NCBI RefSeq assembly: GCF_002377945.1
Contig: NZ_DFQV01000020.1
Span: 63,325-122,398, forward strand
Origin: Psychrobacter sp. UBA3480
GTDB lineage: Bacteria > Pseudomonadota > Gammaproteobacteria > Pseudomonadales > Moraxellaceae
Reading direction: 5' to 3'
DNA length: 59,074 nucleotides
Shown here in pieces: positions 37,882-49,675 of this stretch. Within the stretch, counting starts at the first letter, position 1; each line of letters starts with the position of its first letter. The position numbers and the translations under genes were made by a program. The notes beneath the pieces were generated by a model, which was not told the DNA's origin, did not search any database, and was given only the letters and a program-made list of their open reading frames with translations.

Positions 37882-38637
37882 ATGACTACCACCTCTTTTG
37901 TTTTAACCAGCTACAACATCCACAAAGGCATGTCACCGCTGAATCGCCAAGTGAAGATGCAAGGTATTGCTCAGGCGCTAGAGTCTGTGGGTTCAGACGT
38001 CTTGTGTTTACAAGAAGTGCAAGGCCAAAACCTCAAGCGTAATATGCAATATAACGAGTACCCAGATCAATCACAGCATGAATGGTTCGGCGAATTTTTA
38101 GATCTGCAAAACAGTTACGGCAAAAACTCAGAGTACGAAAACGGTCACCACGGCAATGCAGTATTGAGCCGCTTCCCGCTAGATCCAAAACACAATGTAA
38201 ATATTACGGTCAACAAGCTTGAGCAACGTGGGGTCTTGCACTGTGAGGTACAGCCTATCGGTTGGGGGATGCCAGTTGTCGTATTGTGTGCACACTTGAA
38301 CTTGTTTGAGCGTGATCGTATCAAGCAGTATCAAGCGATTAGTGACTATGTTCGAAATGAGATTGCGCCGGATCAACCGCTTATTTTGGCAGGCGATTTT
38401 AACGATTGGAAAAAGATGTCTTGTGACAAACTGGCGTCAGATCTCGGTATGATAGAAGTGTTCAAGTATTGTCATGGCAAGCTGTTGCCAACCTTTCCCG
38501 CAAAACTGCCAGTACTCAGCTTAGATCGTATCTACGTGCGCAATTTGCTTGTGAAGGATGCTTGGGTACACACTGGAAAACCTTGGTCATCGCTATCAGA
38601 TCATCTGCCCATTAGTGCAGAACTGATGCTGCCCTAA
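37882..38637 (+). CDS. Endonuclease/exonuclease/phosphatase family protein
   Basis: A 251-residue metal-dependent hydrolase of the EEP (DNase I/exonuclease III-like) fold. Catalytic motifs are visible: TSYNIHKG (Asn), CLQEVQG (Glu), LAGDFNDW (Asp/Asn) and LSDHLPI (Asp/His). No signal peptide is present. The substrate may be nucleic acid or a phosphodiester lipid such as cardiolipin; several homologues sit beside a cardiolipin synthase, but none is here. It stands alone between the baeRF3 gene and an oxidoreductase gene. Confidence 0.88.
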   Translation: MTTTSFVLTSYNIHKGMSPLNRQVKMQGIAQALESVGSDVLCLQEVQGQNLKRNMQYNEYPDQSQHEWFGEFLDLQNSYGKNSEYENGHHGNAVLSRFPLDPKHNVNITVNKLEQRGVLHCEVQPIGWGMPVVVLCAHLNLFERDRIKQYQAISDYVRNEIAPDQPLILAGDFNDWKKMSCDKLASDLGMIEVFKYCHGKLLPTFPAKLPVLSLDRIYVRNLLVKDAWVHTGKPWSSLSDHLPISAELMLP

Positions 38638-38823
38638 TACCTAACTATAATAATTCGTCTAAATGTATTATATTGGCAATCTATCGATATATGAACAATT
38701 GTCTTTATTGATCATCTTATTGATTAACCATGTTCTCGATTGAAAGTGCTATTAACAGTACAACGTTTCAATAAAATGAATAACAAGTACAGCCTGATAA
38801 ACAAAATATAAGGATATTCTACG

Positions 38824-39855
38824 ATGGCAACAGCGTCTACTACTGATAACAATCAACAAGCTAACCATAACATACCTAAGACTCAGCACGCCGTACTCAT
38901 ACGCGAGTTCGGTGAGCCTGAAGTAATGAAATACCAAGATGGTGCTGATGTTCCTGAGCTACAGGACGATCAAGTACTGGTAAAAATTGCTTATGCTGGG
39001 ATTAACCCTGTCGATTATAAGACTCGCCAAGGTAAAGGCTGGGGCGCGGAAAATATTCGTAAAGACAAGTTTGAGAATGATCAGCCAGCTATTTTAGGAT
39101 TTGATGTATCAGGCGAAGTAGTCAGCAGCAATAGTGATGAGTTTGCGGTGGGCGATAGAGTAGCGGCCTTGACTTTTAGCGGTGGTGGCTATGCGCAATA
39201 TGTGGCAGTAGATGCTAAGCTGCTTGCAAAAGTACCAAACAATGTCACTTTAGAGCAGGCAGGTGCTTTGCCTTGTATCGGACAAACGGCGCTACAATTT
39301 GTGGATTTTGCTGATATAAAAACAGGCGAGCATGTGGTGATTAATGCACCAGCAGGCGGTGTCGGTCATTTACTAATCCAATTGCTCATGAATAAAGTGG
39401 CTCAAGATAACATCAAGGTGACGGTAATTTGCTCGCCAGAAAAGTACGCCAAGCTTAATGAGTTGATAGACGTATCTAAGCTAGCAGGTTGGATAGATTA
39501 TACCAAAGATGAAGCGTTCTCTGATCTACAAGCCGACGTGCTACTTGATTTAGTCGGTGATGAAGCAGGTGTCCGTGCGCTTAGCGTACTCAGATCAGGC
39601 GCCCGCGTGAATGTGTTGCCAACTATTTGGGTTGATAAGCTCAAAGAAGCCGGTCAGCAAAAAGACTTAGCAGTAGCAGGCTATAAAGCGCAGCGTAGTG
39701 GTCAAGATATGGCGCGTGTTTTACAGGAAGTAGCCGATGGTAAGCTGACTTTAAAGATTCAAAAAAACTATCCACTCTCAGAAGTCGTTGCAGCGCACCA
39801 GGAGCTACAAAAAGGCGACGCTTTCGGCAAGATTGTCTTAGCGGCAGCTGAGTGA
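38824..39855 (+). CDS. Zinc-free NADP-dependent oxidoreductase (quinone reductase-like)
   Basis: A 343-residue medium-chain dehydrogenase/reductase. The N-terminal GroES-like domain (about 20-150) includes the usual AGINPVDYKTRQGKG block. The Rossmann domain has the nucleotide motif INAPAGGVGHLLIQL near residue 175. Zinc ligands of alcohol dehydrogenases are absent, so it belongs with quinone oxidoreductase-like enzymes. The natural substrate is unknown. A short Asn/Gln/Thr-rich N-terminus precedes the domain. Confidence 0.88.
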   Translation: MATASTTDNNQQANHNIPKTQHAVLIREFGEPEVMKYQDGADVPELQDDQVLVKIAYAGINPVDYKTRQGKGWGAENIRKDKFENDQPAILGFDVSGEVVSSNSDEFAVGDRVAALTFSGGGYAQYVAVDAKLLAKVPNNVTLEQAGALPCIGQTALQFVDFADIKTGEHVVINAPAGGVGHLLIQLLMNKVAQDNIKVTVICSPEKYAKLNELIDVSKLAGWIDYTKDEAFSDLQADVLLDLVGDEAGVRALSVLRSGARVNVLPTIWVDKLKEAGQQKDLAVAGYKAQRSGQDMARVLQEVADGKLTLKIQKNYPLSEVVAAHQELQKGDAFGKIVLAAAE

Positions 39856-40050
39856 ATGTCAAGATTGCCTAATTATTAGGTAGTGTTTGATAGGATTTAT
39901 TAGTAAGGGGATGTCTGTTGAAACCCAGTGAACTTAACTGATGACTTAACAAATCATACAAAAGTTTTATTTTGAACAACAGAACGTCCCTGTAGTCTTT
40001 GCTTATTTATCATAGGATAGAAAACGAACGATACTAATAAAGGGAATAAT

Positions 40051-40908
40051 ATGACTATCAACAATAAGACCACCAATGAAAAAATAACTGACCAAGTTGC
40101 ATATGAATCCAAAGTCCGTGAAGAAATAGAAGCATGGAAGAACCCTGATAAAGGAATTTTGGATAAAACGCTAACAGTGCTTAATACCCCTGTGGTAGCA
40201 GCTGGTGATGCGTTAATGGAGGCTCCACAATTTGGTGATTCTTTAAAAAAAGCAACTGAGGAAACGATTAGTGCTTTAAGTGATGTAGCCAATTGGATAC
40301 TAGACACTCAAAACGTTATCGATAGCTATCAAGAGATAGCAGATGTTGATAGCTCCTCGATTGAAACGCTGGCTGATATTAAACGTCTACCCATTGCAGT
40401 TGTAGATAAACAAGTTAGGCTTTTCAAAAGCAAATATGTAGCGCTAACCAGTGCGCAAGGGGTGACTACAGGGGTTGTAGGCTGGGCAGGTATCCCTGCT
40501 GATGTCGTTGGGCTTATTACAGCCAATCTACGTGCGATTGGGGAATATGCAACTTATTATGGCTTTGATATCAATGATAAAGGCGAACAGCTATTTGCTA
40601 TGTCATTGTTGGCTGTGGCAACTTCTGCCTCTGTTGAGGAGCGTAAAGCGGCGCTAGATGACACTCATGCGATGATTAAAGATCCAGAAACTCAGGCATT
40701 TAATCAGATTAATGAAGAAGTCGTGTCTCGTGTACTGCGTCAGACAGCGACTAAAGTAGCCACTAACATCGTTAAGACAAAAGCGGCGCAAATTATTCCA
40801 GCGGTAGGCGCAGTGGTCGCAGGTGGTGTTAATGCTAGCTACACTGCCAATGTTTGTGAAGCTGCTTACCAGTGTTATCGTGAGCGTTTTTTGGATCGTC
40901 TAGCATAA
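40051..40908 (+). CDS. EcsC-family protein
   Basis: A 285-residue protein of the EcsC family, related by name to the third gene of the Bacillus ecs operon. The core is a helix-rich domain with the block VGWAGIPADVVGLITANLRAI followed by AIGEYATYYGFDIND. The C-terminus has a glycine/alanine-rich amphipathic helix (IIPAVGAVVAGGVNASYTAN), suggesting membrane association. Function is not established. It is convergent with the AlkB gene, 32 bases apart. Confidence 0.8.
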   Translation: MTINNKTTNEKITDQVAYESKVREEIEAWKNPDKGILDKTLTVLNTPVVAAGDALMEAPQFGDSLKKATEETISALSDVANWILDTQNVIDSYQEIADVDSSSIETLADIKRLPIAVVDKQVRLFKSKYVALTSAQGVTTGVVGWAGIPADVVGLITANLRAIGEYATYYGFDINDKGEQLFAMSLLAVATSASVEERKAALDDTHAMIKDPETQAFNQINEEVVSRVLRQTATKVATNIVKTKAAQIIPAVGAVVAGGVNASYTANVCEAAYQCYRERFLDRLA

Positions 40909-40940
40909 GAGTTAGATGATTCGTTAAGTCAGCGATAGTA

Positions 40941-41558
40941 TCAAGATGTAAGCATATGCCGAAACGTTAGACTGATTCGCCCAGCATCGACCGTCTTTGT
41001 CTTAGTAATCGTATGCTTCCAAAAGGTCTGTGTATCACCATGCATCACAACGAGCTGACCAGACTCAAGATAAAGTTCAACTTTGTCTTGAGTTTTTTTA
41101 TGCTTAAAAACAAATTTACGTGTGGCACCAAGCGACAAGGAGGCGATGACTGGTTGATGACCGAGCTCTTTTTCGTCATCAGCATGGTAGCCCATACCAT
41201 CAGTGCCAGAAGGGTAGTAATTAAGCAGGCAGGTATTGAAACTAGCGATGACACCGATTTCTGCTAAAGCTTGCTCGATATCTTGTTTCACGTGAAACAC
41301 CATATCTGACCATGGAACAGTTTGCCGCACATGTCCCGAGTATTGATAATTGGCATCTTTGTCTCCCGTCCAGACAATTTTCCTAGTAGTTAGATGGGTC
41401 TTACCAAATAACGTCACGATGTCTGGCTGCCAAGGTAGCTCATGTAGTAGAGTATTATAAAGGGCAGTGGCATCGTCGATAACCACGCCTAGATCGTTCA
41501 CTTTACCATCATAGGGTAGTAAGTTATCCGTGGGTGCAGGGGCAAAGAGGTCAGTCAT
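40941..41558 (-). CDS. AlkB-like alpha-ketoglutarate-dependent dioxygenase
   Basis: A 205-residue Fe(II)/2-oxoglutarate dioxygenase, likely for direct reversal of N-alkylated bases in DNA or RNA. The iron ligands His125 and Asp127 (GYHADDEKELG) and His182 (FWKHTI) are present, as are the 2-oxoglutarate arginines in RISLTFR. The length and the nucleotide-flipping region look closer to the ALKBH2/3-like bacterial group than to E. coli AlkB. It follows an alpha/beta hydrolase gene by 20 bases, so they are probably co-transcribed. Confidence 0.9.
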   Translation of the reverse strand: MTDLFAPAPTDNLLPYDGKVNDLGVVIDDATALYNTLLHELPWQPDIVTLFGKTHLTTRKIVWTGDKDANYQYSGHVRQTVPWSDMVFHVKQDIEQALAEIGVIASFNTCLLNYYPSGTDGMGYHADDEKELGHQPVIASLSLGATRKFVFKHKKTQDKVELYLESGQLVVMHGDTQTFWKHTITKTKTVDAGRISLTFRHMLTS

Positions 41559-41578
41559 AATTTAGTCGTTGTAAATCC

Positions 41579-42469
41579 TTATTTACTGCTTTGATAGTGC
41601 TCGTTGATAATTTGAGCGCATAGTTCAGGCGCTTCCATTGGCAATAGATGCCCATAATCTGACAGCGAAATAAGACTGCTAACTGGGACAAATTTTTTCC
41701 ATTGCTTTCGTACTTTGTCATTGATGAACAGGGTAGGCTTCCCTGTAATCAAGGTGTAGGGACAGCGTAGTTTTTTGAGCGCAGCATCGATATGAGGGGC
41801 GCCAAAATAATTGGCCAGCTCTTGTTCTGGTGCAAACATAAGCGTATAGCTACCATCTGTATTTTTGCTCAAGCTTTGTTCAGCAAATACTTGCAAGTGC
41901 TCATCGCTGATACGCTTATAAGCACGCTGCGCACGTAGGCTCTCGTAATAACTATAGATACTTGGCCAAGTAGATTGCTTAGTTAACGTACTTTTGAAAG
42001 GCTCGCGACTCAGTAGGACAGAGCGTGGCAACAGGTTATAAAAGGTGGCTTGGTGTTTGGTAAATGTGACAGGCTCGATCAGGTACAACTGCGAAAACAA
42101 CTCTGGACGTTTGGCAGCTGCCATCGCTGTAGCCGTAGCCCCTTGCGAATGACCAATACCTATGACAGGCTTATCTTGGGTCTTTTCTAAAAACTTAATC
42201 AGCATATCGGCATCTTGCTCGCGCGTCAGACGGCGGCTGTGCGGCTTATCATACCAGTAGCCACGTAGGGCAAGTGAGCTGATATCAAATTCAGTGGCTA
42301 GCTTGCTCAATAGTGGTGTATAAGTGCCAACGGTAAAACTATTACCACTATAAAAATGTGCTGGCGCGCGGGGAGTAGAGCTTGAATCTAGCGGCTGATT
42401 AAAATGGCTAAGGTCATAATAGCGTGCCTGTTTTCCGCCAAGATTAATACGGTTTGTGAATGCTTCCAT
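41579..42469 (-). CDS. Alpha/beta hydrolase
   Basis: A 296-residue hydrolase with the nucleophile elbow GIGHSQGATA, giving a catalytic Ser. A catalytic His is likely in SLSDYGHLLPMEAPE near the C-terminus. No signal peptide is visible. It fits the general esterase/lipase-like group; the substrate is unknown. It lies 81 bases after an ABC exporter gene and 20 bases before the AlkB gene, all minus strand. Confidence 0.85.
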   Translation of the reverse strand: MEAFTNRINLGGKQARYYDLSHFNQPLDSSSTPRAPAHFYSGNSFTVGTYTPLLSKLATEFDISSLALRGYWYDKPHSRRLTREQDADMLIKFLEKTQDKPVIGIGHSQGATATAMAAAKRPELFSQLYLIEPVTFTKHQATFYNLLPRSVLLSREPFKSTLTKQSTWPSIYSYYESLRAQRAYKRISDEHLQVFAEQSLSKNTDGSYTLMFAPEQELANYFGAPHIDAALKKLRCPYTLITGKPTLFINDKVRKQWKKFVPVSSLISLSDYGHLLPMEAPELCAQIINEHYQSSK

Positions 42470-42550
42470 AAAATAAACACTTCCTTGTGACTTATTTTGA
42501 GTGATTTTTTTGTAGTTTGTCTTCTTATGATTGAGCTGACTTAATGAATC

Positions 42551-44467
42551 CTAATTGTCTTCACCTAAGAAGCCACCGCTTTGACGCTGCCACAGTCGAG
42601 CGTAGACACCATTCAATGCCAATAGTTCATCATGACTACCTTGCTCAATGATACGGCCTTGATGCATAACGACCAGTCTATCTAGTGCTGCAATAGTAGA
42701 CAGGCGATGGGCGATAGCAATAACGGTCTTGCCGGTCATGATGTCATTTAAGCTTTCGGTAATGGCATATTCGATCTCAGAATCTAGCGCACTGGTCGCT
42801 TCATCTAAAAGTAAAATCGGCGCATTTTTTAGCATAACACGTGAGATAGCAATACGTTGACGTTGACCGCCAGATAGTTTGACTCCGCGTTCACCTACTT
42901 GGGTATCAAGTCCTGTATTGCCTTTGTCATCGTACAAATCTTTGATGAAATCCCATGCCTGAGCTTGTTTGGCAGCGATCATAATCTCTTCATCAGTAGC
43001 ATCAGGACGACCATAAGCGATGTTCTCACGTACAGTACGATGTAGCAATGACGTATCTTGAGTCACCATACCAATCTGTTGGCGCAACGATTCTTGTGTG
43101 ACCTCATCGATAGCTTGACCATCAATCAGAATCTTACCACTATCGACATCAAAAAAGCGTAGTAGCAAATTAACTAAGGTCGATTTACCAGCACCTGAAC
43201 GCCCAACCAAACCAATCTTTTCACCTGGCTTAATATCTAAGTGGAAGTTGTCTAATAGTTTGATGTATGAGTTAGGAGCGCGCTTAGCGATGTTGGTACT
43301 ATCAACCGTTTCGCCAGTTTGGCCATTGCCTTCTTCGTCATTTTCATAACTGAAGTCAACATGGTCGAACACAATGCGACCGTCCGTGACGGCTAGCGCT
43401 GGTGCGTCAGGTTTATCAATGATCGTCTGCGGTGCTGATAACGTACGCATACCGTCTTGAACTGTACCGATACTCTCAAACAAACTGGCCGTCTGCCACA
43501 TAATCCAACGCGTCAAACCATTTAGACGCAACGCCATCGCAGTCGCAGCAGCAATGGCACCAACACCAACTGCGCCTTGTTGCCACAAGTACAATCCAAT
43601 ACCTGCCGTACTACTGACCAAGATCACGCTGATAAGATGGGTCGATACTTCTAAATAGCTGACCCAGCGCATCTGCGCATGTACCGTACCTAGAAACTGT
43701 CCCATGGCATTTTTGGCATAGCCCAGCTCACGACGCGAATGGCTAAATAGCTTTACGGTCATAATATTGGCATAAGCGTCCGTAATTCGTCCTGTCATTA
43801 AGGCACGGGCATCCGCTTGCACAATCGCTGTCTCTTTGAGCTTAGGGATAAAGTACCAAATGGTGATAGCAACTAAGACCAGCCAAATGACAAAAGGAAT
43901 GAGTAGTAAGCTGTCTAAATTAAACAGAATCACCCCTGAGGTGATAAAGTAAACAGAGACATACATAAACATATCAGTGACAGTCATCACGGTATCGCGT
44001 ACTGCTAGCGCTGTCTGCATTACCTTAGCTGAGACGCGACCCGAAAACTCGTCCTGATAAAACTGCATGGATTGCCCAAGCATGCGCTGATGAAACCGCC
44101 AGCGCATCTGCATAGGAAACACGCCCTGCAAGGTCTGAAAGTGGATAAACGATGACAAGGCAATCCACAATGGACTTACTATCATGACAGCGAGCATGAT
44201 GAGTAGCATATCGCCTTTTTCTACCCATAAGTTTTGCGGTGTATAAACGCCTAACCAATCGACGATATTACCTATCCAAGCAAACAGCATGGCCTCGTAG
44301 ATACCGATACCAGCGGACAAAATCATAAAGATTAGTAGCCAGCCGCGTAGGCCATTGGTACATGCCCATAAAAACTTCAGCATACCATCGCGAGGTGATG
44401 GCAATGGCATAGGGGTGTCTGGAAAGGCGGGTAGGCGGTTTTCGAAAAAGCGAAATAAAGCATTCAT
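42551..44467 (-). CDS. ABC exporter, fused permease/ATPase
   Basis: A 638-residue half-transporter. The membrane domain has about six helices within residues 35-330, and the nucleotide-binding domain follows. Visible motifs: Walker A GLVGRSGAGKST, Q-loop GMVTQD, signature LSGGQRQR, Walker B ILLLDEATSALD and the H-loop AIAHRLSTI. It probably works as a homodimer exporting a hydrophobic substrate (MsbA/multidrug type), but the substrate cannot be deduced. It may head a transcript with the hydrolase and AlkB genes. Confidence 0.92.
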   Translation of the reverse strand: MNALFRFFENRLPAFPDTPMPLPSPRDGMLKFLWACTNGLRGWLLIFMILSAGIGIYEAMLFAWIGNIVDWLGVYTPQNLWVEKGDMLLIMLAVMIVSPLWIALSSFIHFQTLQGVFPMQMRWRFHQRMLGQSMQFYQDEFSGRVSAKVMQTALAVRDTVMTVTDMFMYVSVYFITSGVILFNLDSLLLIPFVIWLVLVAITIWYFIPKLKETAIVQADARALMTGRITDAYANIMTVKLFSHSRRELGYAKNAMGQFLGTVHAQMRWVSYLEVSTHLISVILVSSTAGIGLYLWQQGAVGVGAIAAATAMALRLNGLTRWIMWQTASLFESIGTVQDGMRTLSAPQTIIDKPDAPALAVTDGRIVFDHVDFSYENDEEGNGQTGETVDSTNIAKRAPNSYIKLLDNFHLDIKPGEKIGLVGRSGAGKSTLVNLLLRFFDVDSGKILIDGQAIDEVTQESLRQQIGMVTQDTSLLHRTVRENIAYGRPDATDEEIMIAAKQAQAWDFIKDLYDDKGNTGLDTQVGERGVKLSGGQRQRIAISRVMLKNAPILLLDEATSALDSEIEYAITESLNDIMTGKTVIAIAHRLSTIAALDRLVVMHQGRIIEQGSHDELLALNGVYARLWQRQSGGFLGEDN

Positions 44468-44836
44468 AGGCAGTAATAAAACATCAATAGCAGTACGTCA
44501 AGATGAACGAGAGGACTCGTTATCTAGAATCTTTACTTTTGTGATTGGGATTAGGTGCTATTTTAGCAAAATTACTAATCATACCTGCATGCTAATTGTA
44601 ATTTGCTTAAGAATAGCCATGTCTTGAGAGCTTCAGTTATAACCATAATAAATAGATTGCTGTAGAAAACATATTTTGTTACATTCTACATCCGAACTTA
44701 TTCATGGTTTAAATATTGCTTTTATAAGCATGATTTCATTGCGAAAATCAGCTGATTAGCAAGTATTTTATTTAATGGTTTTTATAAATATATGAACAGT
44801 AATAACTCAACATTGAAGTTCAAAAGGTAGCAGTGA
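44468..44836. other. Divergent gap ABC exporter / EamA gene
   Basis: A 369-base A+T-rich spacer holding divergent promoters. No gene, repeat or clear box was seen beyond a short GCTT/AAGC stem near 44720-44740. Confidence 0.4.
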
Positions 44837-45685
44837 ATGATGTATTTAATAATAGCGGTGCTATGTAGCGTCGCCGTCTCAGTACTTTTGAAAATATTGC
44901 GCCAGAAAAATATAGATATTCGTCAGACCATCGTAGCAGGCTATCCCGTGGCTTTTTTACTGACTTGGGTGTTACTAAAACCTGATATAGGGGCCATACA
45001 TGCGCTTGATAGCGCTTGGAGCATCATCATTGCGCTTGGAGTGCTATTACCTGCCGTATTTATCATTTTGGGACGAGCTATTGAAGCGGTGGGGATGGTA
45101 GCAACCGACGCCTCTCAGCGCTTATCACTTATCATTCCTATCGTAGCGGCTTTTTTGCTATTCGGTGAGGTGCTGACTGGTACACGTATACTTGGACTGG
45201 CGTTAGGTTTTCTGGCATTAGGTGCGCTTGTCTATCGACCACAGCATAACGATATTACTCGGCAAGCAAAGCAGACGCCACTGTGGTTATTCGGGGTATG
45301 GGCAGGCTACGGCATTATTGATATTTTGTTCAAACAAGTGGCCAAACAAGGGGCGGCCTTTCCGTTGACTCTATTGGTTAGCTTCGGGGTAGCAGGTGTA
45401 TTGCTTTTAGTCTATTTACTGGTCACACGGGTACGTTGGCAAAAACAAGCGCTTATGACAGGTCTACTGCTCGGCGCATTAAACATGGGCAATATTTATG
45501 CCTATGTGCGGGCACACCAAGTGCTGCATGATTCTCCCAGTATTGTTTTCACTGGTATGAATGTCGGTGTTATTGCCGTAGCGACATTGATTGGCGTAGG
45601 TGTTTTTAAAGAGCAGCTGAACCGTATCAATATAATAGGATTGTTATTGGCAGTCTGCTGTGTAGGGGTGCTATTTTTGGCGTAA
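44837..45685 (+). CDS. EamA/DMT-family transporter
   Basis: A 282-residue inner-membrane protein with about ten hydrophobic segments in two repeated halves, as in the drug/metabolite transporter superfamily. It starts MMYLIIAVLCSVAVSVLLKIL. The end of the first half (LIIPIVAAFLLFGEVLTGTRILGL) and of the second half (VATLIGVGVFKEQLNRINIIGL) show the matching EamA motif. The substrate is unknown. It is followed by the aldolase gene on the same strand after 176 bases. Confidence 0.85.
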   Translation: MMYLIIAVLCSVAVSVLLKILRQKNIDIRQTIVAGYPVAFLLTWVLLKPDIGAIHALDSAWSIIIALGVLLPAVFIILGRAIEAVGMVATDASQRLSLIIPIVAAFLLFGEVLTGTRILGLALGFLALGALVYRPQHNDITRQAKQTPLWLFGVWAGYGIIDILFKQVAKQGAAFPLTLLVSFGVAGVLLLVYLLVTRVRWQKQALMTGLLLGALNMGNIYAYVRAHQVLHDSPSIVFTGMNVGVIAVATLIGVGVFKEQLNRINIIGLLLAVCCVGVLFLA

Positions 45686-45861
45686 TGCACTCTGTCCAAA
45701 AGTATTGGTTTCATGATTTTTTGGCTATATTGTCACCTATCCTATATAGGCATACAAATCATCCTATGATAAGGTTATCTACAAATAACACGGCTTGTAT
45801 GGAATAAAAAAGCTTAGTTTATGATATTTAACTTAACCAATAAAAATAGGATGCAGGCTCA

Positions 45862-46752
45862 ATGGAATACGATAAGCAATTACAGCGTATAAAAAATGGT
45901 TCAGGTTTTATTGCTGCGCTTGATCAAAGTGGCGGCAGTACACCGAAAGCGTTAGAGACTTATGGTGTCAGCAGCGACGACTATGATAATGATGAGGCCA
46001 TGTTTGATTTGGTTCATGAAATGCGTGCTCGTATCATGACGTGTGACTGTTTTGATAGTGAGCGTGTACTTGGTGCAATCTTGTTTGAAGACACCATGGA
46101 GCGCGAAGTCAATGGTAAGTCGACGGCCAATTACCTATGGGAAGATAAAAGTATCGTACCATTTTTGAAGGTAGATAAAGGTCTGGCTGAGCAAATGAGC
46201 GGCGTACAAGTTATGAAGCCAATCCCGAATTTAGATCTATTATTGGATAAAGCAAAAAACTATCCCGTATTCGGTACTAAAATGCGCTCAGTCATTTATG
46301 AGCCAAACGTCGATGGTATCGAGCTTGTGGTACAGCAGCAGTTTGATGTGGCGAAGCAGATTATTTCAAAAGGCCTGATGCCAATCGTTGAGCCAGAGGT
46401 CAATATTGATAGCACTCAAAAGCATGAGTGCGAGCTACTGCTAAAGGCAGATATACTGCGTAATCTAGAACGCTTAAGTGACAAACATCAAGTGATGCTC
46501 AAGCTGACGTTACCAGAAGAAGCAGGGTTTTATCAGGAGCTGATTGACCATCCTAAAGTGCTAAAAGTTGTGGCGTTATCTGGTGGCTATAGTCGTAGCG
46601 ATGCTTGCGCCAAGCTCAAACAAAACCCAGGTATGATTGCGAGCTTCTCGCGTGCCTTTACCGAAGGCTTGAGTAAGCAACAAAACGATAGCGAGTTTGC
46701 TGAAACCATCAATGCCTCAATTGAAGAGATTTATGAAGCGTCAAAAGTGTAA
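45862..46752 (+). CDS. Fructose-bisphosphate aldolase, class I
   Basis: A 296-residue Schiff-base aldolase. The N-terminal GSGFIAALDQSGGSTPKAL block is diagnostic of the class I type found in bacteria. The Schiff-base lysine is probably in VMLKLTLPEEAG near residue 213, with VALSGGYSRSDA phosphate-binding residues after it. It splits fructose 1,6-bisphosphate or works in gluconeogenesis. A bidirectional terminator follows before thiC. Confidence 0.93.
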   Translation: MEYDKQLQRIKNGSGFIAALDQSGGSTPKALETYGVSSDDYDNDEAMFDLVHEMRARIMTCDCFDSERVLGAILFEDTMEREVNGKSTANYLWEDKSIVPFLKVDKGLAEQMSGVQVMKPIPNLDLLLDKAKNYPVFGTKMRSVIYEPNVDGIELVVQQQFDVAKQIISKGLMPIVEPEVNIDSTQKHECELLLKADILRNLERLSDKHQVMLKLTLPEEAGFYQELIDHPKVLKVVALSGGYSRSDACAKLKQNPGMIASFSRAFTEGLSKQQNDSEFAETINASIEEIYEASKV

Positions 46753-46796
46753 ACGTAGTAAATAAAAATTCGCACATAAATCATGAGTAAATAAGC

Positions 46797-46846
46797 AAAA
46801 AAGCCCTACTAGATAAGTATAAAAATACTTGAATAGTAGGGCTTTT
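46797..46846. terminator. Bidirectional terminator aldolase / thiC
   Basis: GCCCTACTA (46803-46811) pairs with TAGTAGGGC (46834-46842), with an inner AAGTAT/ATACTT stem, flanked by A-run and T-run. It serves the convergent aldolase and thiC genes. Confidence 0.9.
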
Positions 46847-46874
46847 ATTATTTTAAAAGTATCGGTTATTAACT

Positions 46875-49249
<2,375 letters not shown>

Positions 49250-49377
49250 AGACTTCCCTGCGTCGGTACTAACCGCATCAGGTTCGGCGGGTGATCTCTC
49301 AGCGAATGTATCAAGGCGACTACTTTAATAAAACAAGTTTAATAAAATGAGCCAAAAATACACCGCACCCCGAGTCT
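49250..49377 (-). promoter_or_regulatory. TPP riboswitch (THI element) upstream of thiC
   Basis: Read on the minus strand, the element runs AGACTCGGGGTGC ... CTGAGAGATCACCC ... ACCTGATGCGGTTAGTACCG ... CGCAGGGAAGTCT. P1 is AGACT/AGTCT; P2 pairs GGGGT with ATCACCC. All the conserved thiamine-pyrophosphate-binding blocks are present. The region between GGGGTGC and CTGAGA (the P3 arm) is about 60 bases, longer than usual and A+T-rich. When TPP binds, thiC expression should fall. Confidence 0.95.
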
Positions 49378-49583
49378 GTCAGTGTTGTAAATCAGCCTTC
49401 ATACTAACAAAATTCTGTACCAACGGCTAATGGTATTTGGATACAAATATTCTGTGTCATACATACAGTTCCATATTTGCGTGAATAATTTTTTTGAGTG
49501 TTGATAGATGAGGATGCTTAGTACTGCTAGGCTGTAGATAAATTATTCAAATATTATGTAAAGCGAATGAAGGATTCTAGAAG

Positions 49584-49601
49584 TTGTCATTAAACTGTCA
49601 T
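49584..49601 (+). promoter_or_regulatory. Pho box in front of pstS
   Basis: TTGTCATTAAACTGTCAT is two direct 7-base repeats spaced 11 bases apart, close to the PhoB consensus CTGTCAT-N4-CTGTCA. A weaker third half (ATTTGGCA) follows at the same spacing, suggesting a second PhoB contact. It lies about 75 bases upstream of the pstS start and probably replaces the -35 element. No phoB or phoR lies in this window. Confidence 0.88.
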
Positions 49602-49675
49602 AAAGATTTGGCAAGATAGCACGCATATCACAAGCAATGCTTTTTTATACCGTTGTTAAACTTCAGGAGTCCTAC

